Below, in pieces: positions 1 through 11,190 of a stretch of DNA of 64,000 bases (positions are counted from its first letter, which is position 1; each line of letters starts with the position of its first letter). Under the pieces are notes generated by a model, which searched no databases, was not told where the DNA came from, and saw nothing but the letters and a program-made list of their open reading frames with translations. The DNA comes from Narthecium ossifragum (Eukaryota > Streptophyta > Magnoliopsida > Dioscoreales > Nartheciaceae). The stretch lies in NCBI GenBank assembly GCA_963920575.1, contig OY986971.1, positions 24,942,145-25,006,144 on the forward strand, given 5' to 3'. A program made the translations under genes and the position numbers.

Positions 1-105
1 GTGTGAAATAAGTAGTGGATTCGATAATATTTCAAGAATATTCCGTCCCTTGACCGAGGTTAAGGGTTATTCCGTTTGATATTTCCATACCAAACGGGAT
101 CTTAG
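1..105. mobile_element. Possible end of a terminal-inverted-repeat element
   Basis: The first ~105 bases hold the words CCGTTTGATATTTCC and ACCAAACGGGATC. Read on the minus strand they resemble the ends of the two elements at 14.4 and 16.8 kb (CCGTTTGGTATGG, then a run ending in GGAATAACCC). The other end would lie outside the window. The call rests on similarity of short words only. Confidence 0.25.
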
Positions 106-744
106 CATGACTCCACATAGTAAGTTCAAACAATTAAGAACACTGACTCAAGCAAAAATAATATGGATTGAATACCTAAACCATGCCACTAGACTATCCA
201 ATTAATAACAATAAATAATAATAATCATATACTATTTTGAAAAAGATAGCACAAAACCTATGAAATTTATGAGAATATCATAGAACCACCGGAAATATTT
301 TATCGCGGTAAAAATACGTGATTAGGGTTTTTTTAAGGATGCGTGATTAAGTTATGAAATGACTAATATGTCCTTGGTCATATTGACTAAAGTCTAAAAA
401 TAGTGTTTTTTTAATATAAAAACACTATATTATCAGGAGATTCTATGATAAATATTATCGTCAGAATTTTAGATGATTTTCTGATATTAGCATTTTCAAA
501 TAAAAACATATTGGAAATAACTCAATAAAAACAAATAAATTAAACAAGAAATAAAAAAGGCTGTGACGTCAGTGGATGGACTCAACAGTGGTGTCCTCGC
601 TGTCATATGTTTGTTTCCCTTGATTACAAGACGACAAAACAAAATAATAGAAAAAAAAGCGTGAGAGACCCCAATAATTGACGTCCATATAATTTCATAA
701 CTACACCCCTTCCTTTTCCCCTTATTGCCAGCAAGCCCCTCCCG

Positions 745-771
745 CCCCCCCCCCCCCCCCCCCCCCCCCCC
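745..771. repeat. Poly-C tract of 27 bases
   Basis: An uninterrupted run of C occupies 745-771, between a C-rich lead and the G-box-like word CACGTG. Long C/G homopolymers are slippage-prone and are common sites of assembly error, so the exact length is uncertain. Confidence 0.9.
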
Positions 772-1080
772 TCACGTGCCGGCGTCATGCATTGCACGCT
801 TGCATGGGTCCACACGTGTGCAGACACGCATTAGCCGGTTAAAGTTAAAGCGCATCTCGTCTCGCGTTTCTCGTGCTGGTCGCGATATCTCGGCCGAGTA
901 ATCACTTTTGGTATAACATGACACGCAAGTACACAACCAGCTTGCATGTAAAAGGGGACTTAATCAATGAACAAAAACAACGCTTTTTTTGGTTCGTCGA
1001 GCGAGATTTGTGCACTTTCGGTTCATTCTGTTGTATCAATTTTTAGATTCGTGCTTCAAAACTTTGTGGGGGTGAGGGGA

Positions 1081-1095
1081 GGGGGGGGGGGGGGG
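1081..1095. repeat. Poly-G tract
   Basis: Fifteen G residues follow a G-rich lead (1067-1080). The tract has the opposite sense to the poly-C run 300 bases upstream. Confidence 0.9.
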
Positions 1096-2715
1096 AATCT
1101 GATAAGCTAGCATGGCTTATAAGAGCTCATGAGTAGTCTAAACATTAGGTCTTTGCTCAAGAATATGAGACGCCTTGAGACTTTTTTTTATTATTAATTA
1201 TTGTCGTTGATCAGTTGTTTTATTTTCTCTTGTAACCCTTACATAGCCTTTTGGATTAACTAATAAAAAAAAAACAATGCTTTTTTGAATACAATAAACA
1301 TGCAATCACATGCATCATCAAATATTTATATATGAATAGGGACTTAATCAAGGAACAAAATAACACCTTTTTTTTCCGGATACAATAAACATGCAAATGT
1401 CACGCAATCACATCATCAAGTATGTATACGTGTGTGTGTTTATATGTAAATATATTCCCCAAAAGTACCATACAAATTTTCTCGAAAACTAAAAAGGAAG
1501 ACCCAATTTCATGGTTTTGTACCCGTAGACGAGTCGTATTTCCTATGTTAGTAGAGAAGTTTTCATAGTTCTTATTAATCGAAAAAAAAATCATAATTAT
1601 ATCCAAATGTCTCAAATAATTACGAGCTCAAGTCAGTGGTTTACCATTTCCAGGCTCAAGAACAAAACAGACTGCTGGACCGGAGTACATTGTACTCCCA
1701 CCACAAACCCCGTCCGAGATGCTCCGCCACGTCACACGGCCCCTTTGTGGGCCAGGGCTATGACTCTTTATTCGCCTTTAAGAGGAGGCCCATGCGAGTC
1801 CACCACCAGCTCAAATGTTCCCGGGTAGCCATGCAATATTGGACCAAAAAGACATAAATGTATAATATTCCTTCTTCGCGGGCTCTTATAAGATCGATTT
1901 GTATAGGGCTCTTAAAAGGTGCATATGGACATTTACTCTTTGATCAATCAAATCTCTCAGAGTCTCGATCAAAGGGTACTGAGACGACTTGCAGTTTGTT
2001 CTTTGAATTGTTCAAGTTTTTTAGGCAATTGATCACCTGACTTGGAAACGACTTAACCCAACTTAAATACTCTGTCCAATCTTAGCCATTTCAATGTCCA
2101 AAATACTCGGAGTCATTTAACAAGTCTTAAATCATTACCAAGGTATAATTTGTAGAACAATTCACATGTGTTGACTGTTGAGGGTTGAAATACGAAAATT
2201 ATGGCGATTGTAGGGGTCGCATGTGATATTTAAGATATTTCGAGGGTGAAATATGAAATCTTTTGACCCTTCGATAGTTCGATGGATGACGGAATGGAAA
2301 GGATTCAAAGCGGAGATAGGTGGGGCCCACTAGCCGAGTTTGAGACGAGCGCACGTCCACGTGTCTACTCGAGAGACGAGACGGATCGACAGATGGCCAG
2401 GCGAGAACTCGTGGCGACCGGGACTGGTCGGTTGTCCCGGTCACCATCGCTTTTATGCCTTTCACCGTACGCAAGCGTCCACATAGTTGGGAAAAAATCA
2501 TGGGACACACGCTACACGACAAAACAACAACGACCCCCCTGGTTCCCCTCAAAACTTTTTAATTATCACCTTTTTCTTTTTATGAATAATTGAAATAAAT
2601 TAGAAAATTTTTTAGATATCTCATGCTTGCAATTTTTGGAATATCACATTTTCTGGTGCAATCTTAGCACATGTAGAAGTGAGATTATTTCAAACAAATG
2701 ATTACTATTCATATA

Positions 2716-2941
2716 TCATCCTTATATATATATAGCATGATGGTTATAAGTTAAGCATCATGTCGTCCTACGTGAAGTTTGCGTGAAAAAGTTATTCTAT
2801 GTGAAGTTTACGTGGAGGTGTGAATAGTTTGGAAGGGGGGAGTTAGTCAAGGAGAGGGAGGGTTTCGGGGAGTTATCGTGGGAGGGGGGGAGATAGGGGT
2901 AGTGGATGGTTATCCTGACAGGTGATAGAATGGCCCACTAG
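2716..2941 (+). mobile_element. Short non-autonomous Helitron-like element
   Basis: It begins with TC after an A and ends with CTAG before a T, which is the Helitron insertion pattern (A|TC...CTRR|T). A short hairpin-like CCTGACAGGTGATAG lies about 10 bases before the end, where Helitrons carry their 3' hairpin. The first bases, TCATCCTTATAT, are the same as those of the element at 30,271. There is no coding sequence. The unit is small (226 bp), so chance similarity cannot be excluded. Confidence 0.5.
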
Positions 2942-3431
2942 TTGACTATATATTCTTAATAATATAAGATGATGAGCTATTTGATGAATATTTTGGTGAC
3001 AAAAAAATCCTAATTTTCATATCCAAAGTACTTTTTAGGGTTTTAAAATTTAAAATAAATTATATACTATGATTAAGTCTAACCAAAGGCAAGTATGAAA
3101 GCGCCCCTCAAATTATACGAGAAAATATGCTATTTCAAATATATTTAGGGTTTTTGAAGGTGAGATGTAATACTAAAATGCAAAATTCAATTGTTTGGGC
3201 TTGAATTAATTTGTTATTTTTTTTCAAACCAAATATTAGAGGTAAATTGTTTTATAAAAAAAAAGTAAAGTAGATGAAAAATACCCCAAAAAGGGAAAGA
3301 ATATAGCAGCTGACGTGGATGCACAGATGGTGAGATTCTAACCAACGGTCCAGGTTCGTCCGTTCCATCTTTTATTACCACCTCCGACCTCCTCTCCTCT
3401 CTCACTCTTCCCTTCTCCTTCTCAAGTCTCA

Positions 3432-3434
<3 letters not shown>
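2942..3434. other. Upstream region of the FLZ gene
   Basis: This is AT-rich DNA leading into a pyrimidine-rich stretch at 3376-3425 just before the GA repeat. It probably holds the promoter of the gene at 3664, but I see no clear TATA box at a fixed distance. Confidence 0.4.

Positions 3435-3472
<38 letters not shown>
3435..3472. repeat. (GA)n microsatellite in the FLZ leader
   Basis: GA is repeated about 19 times on the plus strand. Shorter GA runs follow at 3533-3555 because the adjoining segment is duplicated. GA/CT tracts are common in plant 5' leaders. Confidence 0.9.
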
Positions 3473-3473
<1 letters not shown>

Positions 3474-3475
<2 letters not shown>

Positions 3476-3615
3476 GGAGGGAGAGGGGGAGGGAGAGGGG
3501 GAGAGAGATTTATATTGTGGAAGTGCTGTAGAGAGAGAGAGAGAGAGAGAGAGAGCTGGAGGGAGAGGGGGAGGGAGAGGGGGAGAGAGATTTATATTGT
3601 GGAAGTGCTGTAGAG
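3474..3615. repeat. Tandem duplication in the FLZ leader, 82-bp period
   Basis: A segment starting CTGGAGGGAGAGG and ending GGAAGTGCTGTAGAG occurs at 3474-3533 and again at 3556-3615. The copies are almost identical and are joined by a GA run. The duplication ends about 50 bases before the FLZ start codon, so it lengthens the leader without touching the protein. Confidence 0.85.
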
Positions 3616-3663
3616 GAGGAGGAGGAGGAGGGCGTTGTGGAGAGGGGAAGGGGAAGGAGGGGG

Positions 3664-5240
3664 ATGATGTTGGGGAAGAGGCCGCGGCCACCGATGAGGC
3701 GGACGACGAGCATGGCGAAATTGGCGGCGGAGCTCGGGGTGGCGGAGCCGCCGCAGAGGGCGGCGGCGGCGGAGGACTTGATGCAGCAGAGAAGCCACGT
3801 GGCAGGGGGGAGGCCGAGGGGCGGCGGTGGGAACAAGAGGAACTCCGGGGACTTCATGGCTGTGGAGACGGCGCCGTTCCTTAGGGCTTGTGGGCTTTGC
3901 AAGCGCCGGCTTGTGCCCGAGAGAGATATCTTCATGTATAGGTAGTTCTCCTCATGATTTCTTCTTCCTCGTTTGCGGAATTTTTTTTCTTCCAGTGGGC
4001 TTTTGGTTGGTTTTTTTTTGGGGTTTTGGGTGCGATTCAGAGGAAGCTGGATGATTTGTTTTAAGGTTTTGATTTCGGAAAAAGTGTGGATCTTTTGTTT
4101 GATCATTTGATGTTTCTATTTGTAATCGCATGTCATCTGTTTGCTTGTATCTGAAATTTTTTCATGTGTTTTTGGCTCATATTGGGATTTTGATGTCTTT
4201 TGTTAGTTACCCAGATGAGGGTTTAGCGATTTTGATTATAAAAGTTTCAATCTTTATTTTTTGCTTGGTTTTCTTTGTATAGTTTATAAATGGTTTTTTA
4301 GGGGGTTTTTGGTTGATTCATGGGTCAGAGGAGTGGTATTCAGTGGAAAAGTTCGATCTTCTCTTTGATTTGATTTATTTTTAGTTGTTAATCTCAGATT
4401 TTTGGGGGGTTTTAAAGTATCTAAATCGAATACCTTTTTATGGGTTTGAATAGAAAACTGGATTTGCTAGTTATATTTACATGACTTCTTTTTGGATTCT
4501 TGGATCATTATAAGCTATACTTATATACCCCAGATAGGATTTAATGGATTTGTTAAAAAAAAACTCTCAAGTTTCGTTTTGATATCTTTAAAGTAGTTTG
4601 CTAGATTTGCTTATGTTCTTCGGCATCTTCTCTTCAAGCATATGCCTGGATTTGTTCCTCTTGTGAAGGTTGTGCTGTTATGTGGTTATAATGGTTATTG
4701 TTTGGACCTTTATGAAAATTTTCAATTTTAAACTTCAGGATTTCTGTTGAGATTCTATGAGATATCTACTCTTTTTAAGTTCACATACTTATCTATTAAC
4801 TTAGTGATATAATCTAAAATTTAAACTTTCTTCAGTCCCAAATAAGATAATAGCTTAACAATCTCATGCTGCTCAGGAAAAATAGAAGGATCTCTACAAG
4901 TTCAAGAGATGTCGCTTATATTCACTGAAATGATTATTTAGCACAAATCTACAAGACTATTTTTAGGATCAGCCATCTTTTTCTTATTTGTTCGAGATCT
5001 TTAACATTAAGTTGAGTTGAAAACAACTTTAAGAACTATGTGATGCTGAAACATTAAAGGGTTGCATCTTTCTTCTTCAGGGGGGAGATAGCCTTCTGCA
5101 GCCTGGAATGCCGGCAGCAGCAGATGAACAACGACGAGCGCAAAGAGAAGTGCTTGATGTCATCGATCAAGAGAGACACGTCTCCGGTGACCTCCGGATC
5201 AGAGTCCTCCGGCAGCGGCGAGACAGTAGCAGCTGCCTGA
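3664..5240 (+). CDS. FCS-like zinc finger (FLZ domain) protein, two exons
   Basis: Exon 1 is 3664-3941 and exon 2 is 5081-5240. The intron has GT at 3942 and AG at 5080 and splits an arginine codon. The protein is 145 residues. Residues 1-70 are basic, Ala/Gly-rich and low in complexity. The FLZ domain spans about 72-116: paired cysteines C76/C79 and C99/C103, the FMYRGE block across the splice site, and FCS..EC followed by QQMNNDER. The tail is Ser-rich. FLZ proteins are plant-specific adaptors, several of which bind SnRK1 kinase subunits; that role is inferred from family. I chose ATG 3664 because the only upstream in-frame start is GTG at 3637. The leader is GA-rich and carries an 82-bp duplication. 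The exon 1 GC content far exceeds its surroundings, which is usual for such genes. Confidence 0.9.
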
Positions 5241-5697
5241 CAAGTGCTGATCTCAGCCTGAAGAAACTCTAGTTCCAGTTGGGTCTATAAATAGTGTAAA
5301 TGCCATGAGGCATATATGTAGTTGTGTTCTTTTCCAATTTCCAGCATCATTGGAGTTCACTTTCATCCGAAGAACTTGCTGGCTACTCTTCCAGAAAGTT
5401 TTGGGCATTTTTCTAATGAGAAGAAAATGGAAGATCTAAATAGCTTTCTACTTTGTCATATGGCATGCATGGTGTCTATGTGTTCAGATTCAACTCCTGT
5501 TAACACTCCCAACCTCTTTCATGTGATTGCTGTTCTACTGTGGCTTTAAAGTGAGGAGAGTTCCACAAGATCCTTGCTGATAATTACATATTTATAACCT
5601 GCCATTTATGTTGTTGTATGATTTGAATGAGTAAATTAACTCCTTTTTCATTATTTAAATTTTTTGAGCAGATTGTGGATTATTCAATATGAGTATA
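5241..5697 (+). other. 3' untranslated region of the FLZ gene and short spacer
   Basis: No coding signal is seen. The transcript probably ends before 5650, where the sequence turns AT-rich with several AATAAA-like words. The next feature is the LTR at 5698. A 75-codon open frame at 5322-5549 resembles no family. Confidence 0.45.
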
Positions 5698-6909
5698 CGA
5701 TAAGTCATATGTTATATATAATTAAACCCTTTAAATTACCTTTGTTAGCCCAAAAGTAGTTGTATTTGATATCATATTGTTTGAAGTTTACATATAATTT
5801 GAAAAAAATATAAGAAATTCGATAAAAATTATTAAATTAGATCTATGGAAGTTGAAATTAAGAAGAAGAAGAAGAAATCAATTAATGACGTGGCAGTCAA
5901 CCGACCCAGTGAATCAATCCCGACCGACTGATCGGTTTTGAGTCCGATCGATCGGTCGACTGACGTGACATGTGCAGAAAATAGGAAAATTTGAGTTTAA
6001 CTTTAGTTATGATTCCTAAGGCCTAAGTTAAGGGTCTATGTTATAAAAATGGGTTATTTATTTCGAAATTGATCATCTTTTGGATCACTTTTGGAAGAGA
6101 AGGTTATGGTTTTGAAGACGGCGACCTTTCCCTGGGGATCGACGGCTTCCTTCCCAACACCTATGAATCTTTCCTAAAAGATGAGTGGCTAATTCCTATA
6201 CGTAGGGATCTCATGAAAACCTAGTGTAATCTTTGATCTTTCTCTGGTTTGATTTTTGTAAATTTTTTCTCAACATGATCTATTGAATTTGATTTTAATG
6301 ATAAAGATTTGAAGGAGCATATCTCTTTTGAAGTACTTTGTCACATAAACTTTCTGTGATTGTTTGTTTAGATTTTTGAGATAGTTTTCATGTGGTTTTA
6401 TATTTGTTTTTGAGATAATCTACGCTAAGTGAAGATTAGTCATGCCAAGGTCCTTTGGAGTAAAATAATTTAAAGTAATCGTAGGACAAAAGAAGATTTA
6501 TGCTAAACAAAGATATGTTATATTGTTGGGAACTTAAACTTTATTTTAGGGATTCATGTGAGTTTGTAGACATATGATACATAATGTTGAGATAAGGGAA
6601 CAAGAGGATAACTAGAGAAGATTAAGGGTGAAGTCAGGGTGGATTGGGTAATTCCTAAGTAATTCTTAAATTAGTTCAAACCCGGTCACTTTACTTGTTT
6701 TCTTAGGTAATCTTTAGATAATTCCACATCCAACTTTGATCATCCTGCTTAGGACTTGCGTTTTGAGATTTGATTTCAGTTTCTAATGTTTTTTTGTGTG
6801 CATCGATTCTGAACTTCACTACTATTCTATACTGTAGTTTAGTGATTGAATAAGGAATAATCTGATTGAAGTTTGTTGTGTTTTAATGACATCGTTTTGC
6901 GAACGATCA
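5698..6909 (+). repeat. 5' LTR of the LARD-like element
   Basis: It begins CGATAAGTCATAT (canonical TG mutated to CG) and ends ACGATCA. Its body aligns along its length with 11191-12542. The word CCGATCGATCGG at 5944 and a related GACTGATC at 5926 link it to the palindrome arrays of other LTRs in this window. Confidence 0.85.
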
Positions 6910-6914
6910 ATTTT

Positions 6915-6930
6915 TGGCGCTGTTGTCGGG
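6915..6930 (+). other. Primer-binding site, tRNA-Asp type
   Basis: TGGCGCTGTTGTCGGG lies five bases after the LTR. It matches the usual plant tRNA-Asp site (TGGCGCCGTTGCCGGG) with two C-to-T changes, as expected of methylation decay. Confidence 0.8.
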
Positions 6931-7492
6931 TCTTCTTCTTCTGCACCTCCTCTAGAGCTGTCAGTTTTGTTGGATGATGAGGATGATGCTTAGTCTACAT
7001 GGTTTTGATTGTTATTATGGCGTGGATGCTCTATATGTTTGTTTTGTGTGGTTGGTTGGTCTTCTGATATAGGACTGCACTATATGCTTTTATGGATCTC
7101 ATTTATGTTTTCCAATGCTTTTTTAATTTGTTTTATGGATGGAATAACTGTACATGATGGATATGCTGAGAAATACAAAGGAGAATCTACCCGAATTTTT
7201 CCATGATTTTAGTGCCTTCTTGTGCTTTTATGGTAATTTTATTGGATATATATATATATATATATCTTAATCTTTTCGAAAGGTACTTCTTTTGTTGGCC
7301 GGGGGTTGATAACAATTGCAAGTTGGACAAGGTGTTTCTCTCTTACTTTTTGCGGAAGTCTCTAATTCTTGTACCTCATGATGGTCTCTAATTGAAATAA
7401 TTTTATATTGCTTCACTTGTTTAGCATTGAGGTACATGATATGTGTGGCAGGATCTTATTCAATGTTTTGTTGGCGGTTTATTCACTTTCAA
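6931..7492. other. Interior of the LARD-like element, no gene
   Basis: This is AT-rich sequence after the primer site. It has two overlapping frames of about 65 codons rich in Phe, Cys and Ile, without known domains, and a short TA repeat near 7250. Confidence 0.5.
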
Positions 7493-9435
7493 TTGCATTC
7501 ATAAATTTCATGGTCATATCTTTTTTTGATAACTGATATTATACACCTTTAAATTGTGTCATGAGGATGAAATTGTGATATTTATTGATGAAAGATGCTT
7601 CGTTTAGAGATATTTTATAATTTATTTTGATTCTCTTATGTGATATAAGAGTAGCTAAATTTCTGTTATGCATGATATTATTTCTATACTTCAACACTTT
7701 TGCTATGAATTAAGGAAGACTTGACATATCTTAATGCACTTGTTCATTTCCATATGTTGATAAGTTGATATTAGATTCTAAGCATAATGCTAGGTGCCTG
7801 ACAAGGTGTGTTGCTCGTGTAAAACAGTTGAAATTCTTGAAAAATGACTAGTTACGATTTGTAGCCTTCATGATTTGAGCATTAGAGTCCGAAGAGTGTT
7901 CTACACTTAGTGCTCTAAGGTTGTCTGGTTTGGGAGTCACTGATTTGAACATCGTTACATGGATCATGAAGAAAGTTTAAGAAATGCACAAGTCATACAT
8001 TAAAAAAAAAAGAAAAAAGAGATTGCAATGTGATAAATGAAAAATATGTACTTGGCTAAGTTAGCATTCATGAATTTCATGCTCATGATCTTTTTCTAAT
8101 AGCTGATATTATACACCCTTGAACTGTGTCATGAGGATGAAATTATGATATTTATTGATGAAAGATACTTGTTTTAGAGATATTTTATGATTAATTCTGA
8201 TTCTCATATGTGATATAAGAGACAACTTTATTTCTGCGATGCATGATATTATTTTTATACTTCAACACTTTTGCCATGAGTTAAGGATGGCTTGACATAT
8301 CCTAATGCACTTGTTCACTTCCACATATTGATGAGTTGATATTGGATTCTAAGCATGATATTATGATGGATTTATGAGTTTAGGCTATGTTACATGAAAG
8401 TATGCAATCATGTGAAAAAAAGGCTTTTTTTGAAATAAAAAAGGGTTTCATACTTAGTAACCGGGCAAGATGCCTAATAAAGTGTGTTGTTCACTTAAAA
8501 TAGTTGAAATTCTTGAAAAATGACTAGTTATGATTTGTAACCTTCACGGTTTCAACATTAAAGTCTGAAGGGTGTTCTACACTTATTGTTCTAAAGCCGT
8601 ATGGTTTGAAAGTCACTGGTTTCAATCTCATTACATAGACCATGAAGAAAGCTTAAAAAATCATAACATTGCAAAAGTCATACATACAAAAAATAAAAAT
8701 GAGTTTGCAATGTGATAAATGAAATACATGTACTTGGCTAATTAAGTTCGCATTCATGAATTTCATACTCATATCTTTTTCTGATAACCGATATCATACA
8801 CCCTTGAACTATGTCATGATGATGAAATCGTGATATTTATTGATGAAAGATGCTTGGTTCAGAAATATTTTATGATTTATTCTGTTTCTCATATGTGATA
8901 TAAAAGATAGCTAAATTTCTATTATGCATGAAATTATTTCTATACTTCAACAATTTTGGCATAAATTAAGGATGACTTGACATATCCTAATGCACTTGTT
9001 GACTCCTACATGTTGATGAGTTCATATTAGATTCTAATTAGTATGATTGTATGATGGATTTATGACTTTATGCTATGTTATATGAAAGTATGCAATCATG
9101 TGAAAAAAAAGCTTTATTTGAAATTAAAAAGGGTTTCGTACTTAGTAACCGGGTAATGTGTCTAACAATGTGTGTTGTTCGTGTAAAATAGTTAAATTTT
9201 TTGAAAGATGACTAGTTATGATTTGTAACCTTCATGATTTGAGCATTAGAGCCTAAAAGATGTTCTACACCTAGTGCCCTAAAGCTGTCTAGTTTGAAAG
9301 TCATTGGCATGAACATCGTTACATGAACCATGAAAAATGCTTAAGAAATCATAACATTACACAAGTCATATATAGAAAAAAAAGAGATTGCAATGTCATA
9401 AATGAAAAATATGTACTTGGCTAAGTTCGTATTCT
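7493..9435. repeat. Three tandem copies of a ~570-690-bp unit
   Basis: Units start near 7497, 8067 and 8752 with ATTCATGAATTTCAT and share the same order of blocks: a GATATTTATTGATGAAAGAT block, a TGACATATC block, a GAAATGACTAGTTA-like block, and an A-rich end before AGATTGCAATGT. Copies 2 and 3 carry an extra ~115-bp insert (near 8345-8460 and 9030-9150) missing from copy 1, so copies 2 and 3 share the more recent history. No coding frame persists through them. Confidence 0.8.
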
Positions 9436-9660
9436 TGAATAGTTAAAGTATTTGAATATAATTGATACTTTGAGATATGTGGAACCCTTTTCACACACAG
9501 GATGTGTTGGAGTTGTTTTTAATTATGATTAAATATATTAAAGTGTTGGAAATGTGTCTGGCATGTATTGATTTGCTATTGTTTTATCTTGGTATGGGTA
9601 GAAAAATGAATACATGCATATGATTTTTATTTCATGCATTGGAGTTAATGGATATTATGA

Positions 9661-11035
9661 TTTATTTCTTTTTCTTTTATTTTCTTTTATTTTTGATTAG
9701 TTAAGCCAGAATGGCTAGGGATGAAAGAGAGGATTATATGACAACTAGAGGGGGCTCGAAGGGGCTAACCCGGCCTGAGCCGGCGAGGCTATCCGCAACA
9801 AACAATACACAAGGAAAAGAGGAAGACAGACTCCAAATCGGACAAAGGATCCTAAGGAGGTCCCGAGGCCATGCAATCCTATTAGGAATAAAGTTAACGA
9901 GAAGCTTAGAGTCAGATTCAACTACCATATCCAAGACCCCCTTTCAACTTAGCTTCCGATAGACCACCCAAAATAGCTAAAAGCTCTCCTTCCACAACTG
10001 AAGAGGCTGTGTGGCAGGAGCTCCATCTCCAAGCTTCCATGCCAAAAGAAAAGAGAATTGCAGCCAGCCCAGCAACACCAGGAGAGAAGGCTGCATCTAT
10101 TCTAAGGAGTGGGACAGAGTGTGTAGGACGGGAGGTAGAAGGAGTTGGGGACGGGAAGAGCAGAACTCTCTAACCTGTCGAAAGATGACGCTCGAGAGCT
10201 GAGAAGGCGAGAGCATCTGATTATTGAAAACCATGGCGTTCCTTTCCTTCCAGAGCCACCACAGCGTAAATGCTACCTTCGACTTCTTTTCCTCTACAGC
10301 GGCACAGGCGGATTTTGAGAGGAGGAGCTAGCAGTCCCAGAAGGAAGAAGGGTGCTGCCAGCCTTGAGCGATGTGACTCCAGACATCTTATGCAAAGGTA
10401 CAACTGAAGAAGATGTGGGTCGGATCCTCCCACGCAGCTTTACACCTCATGCAAGTTGGGTCATCAAGGCATCCCCAACGCCACAATGTTTCAGCTGAGA
10501 GAATTTTACAATGGACAAGCTTCCAAAGGAAGAACTTCACTCTAGGGCCAGTTGAAATCTTCCAAAACTTCTGCCATCCTACACAGCGGTCCTCTCCTTC
10601 CCACTCCGGGCTCTCTCTGCTAAAAAGCCAGTGGTAAAGGGATGTGGAGGAAATGACGCCATCGCTGGAGAACATCCAAACGACACGATCCTTTGTCTCG
10701 CGGTGTGGATGAAAGCTCAGGATCCGCTGACAGAGCTCCGGAAGACGGAGGAAAGCTTCGCCATGTCCCATTCACCAGACTCCAGTAAGAGGTCACCAAC
10801 CACCAGATCGGTGGATGAGAAAGAAGAAAAAAGTGATGGAGAAGAGAGTAACGGAGAATCAAATAGTCAGTTATTAGAGACGACATTGACTTTGATGTGC
10901 GTTGAGGGGGTCCACCACAGCCCTGCCTGAAGTTCTCTTGCAGCGAGGCATATTCTGCGCTAGTGGCTTGAGCAGCGATAATGACATGATCGTTGTATAG
11001 ATGTTTGTGGGTATCATTACTGCAAACCCTCACAA
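9661..11035 (-). pseudogene. LINE remnant (RT end, zinc-binding and RNase H parts), antisense
   Basis: Minus-strand frames give, from right to left: the end of a LINE reverse transcriptase (11033 to ~10940), a gap, the zf-RVT domain that follows plant LINE reverse transcriptases (10771-10388, with GPRVKFFLWK and a CxxC...H...C set), and an RNase H piece (9934-9734, VVESDSKLLVNFI). The catalytic YADD box reads YNDH. Stops and shifts separate the blocks. The T-rich run at 9661-9700 is the poly-A tail seen from the other strand. The unit lies within the LARD-like element and is dead. Confidence 0.8.
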
Positions 11036-11180
11036 GACTATAACTCGTCCAATGGGGTAAACTAGGGGTTTAAAGGCTTGTTGCATATACTAAGTTCAAT
11101 TGTAAGACCCACGAAAGTGATTAGATAGATCTATTGCTTTCTTTTTATCTTTTCTTTGCTTGAGAACTAGCAAAGTGTAA

Positions 11181-11190
11181 GTTGGGGGTG
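11181..11190 (+). other. Polypurine tract before the 3' LTR
   Basis: GTTGGGGGTG sits directly before the TGATAAG start of the LTR. The same context (CTAGCAAAG...GGGGGTG) recurs before the LTR at 59,476. Confidence 0.75.

Larger units (their letters stand above)
106..2715. other. Intergenic DNA without a recognisable gene
   Basis: This is AT-rich sequence with short open frames of 60-117 codons that match no family I recognise. Slightly GC-richer islands at 540-900, 1640-1830 and 2280-2550 contain no splice-consistent coding pattern. Two long homopolymers, listed separately, interrupt it. Confidence 0.6.

Noticed and set aside
1607..2040. Short overlapping plus-strand frames of 60-73 codons
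   Set aside because: No family resemblance, no conserved start context, and different frames overlap each other.
3637..3663. GTG at 3637 as start of the FLZ protein
   Set aside because: A non-AUG start is unnecessary: ATG at 3664 follows directly and gives a normal FLZ protein.
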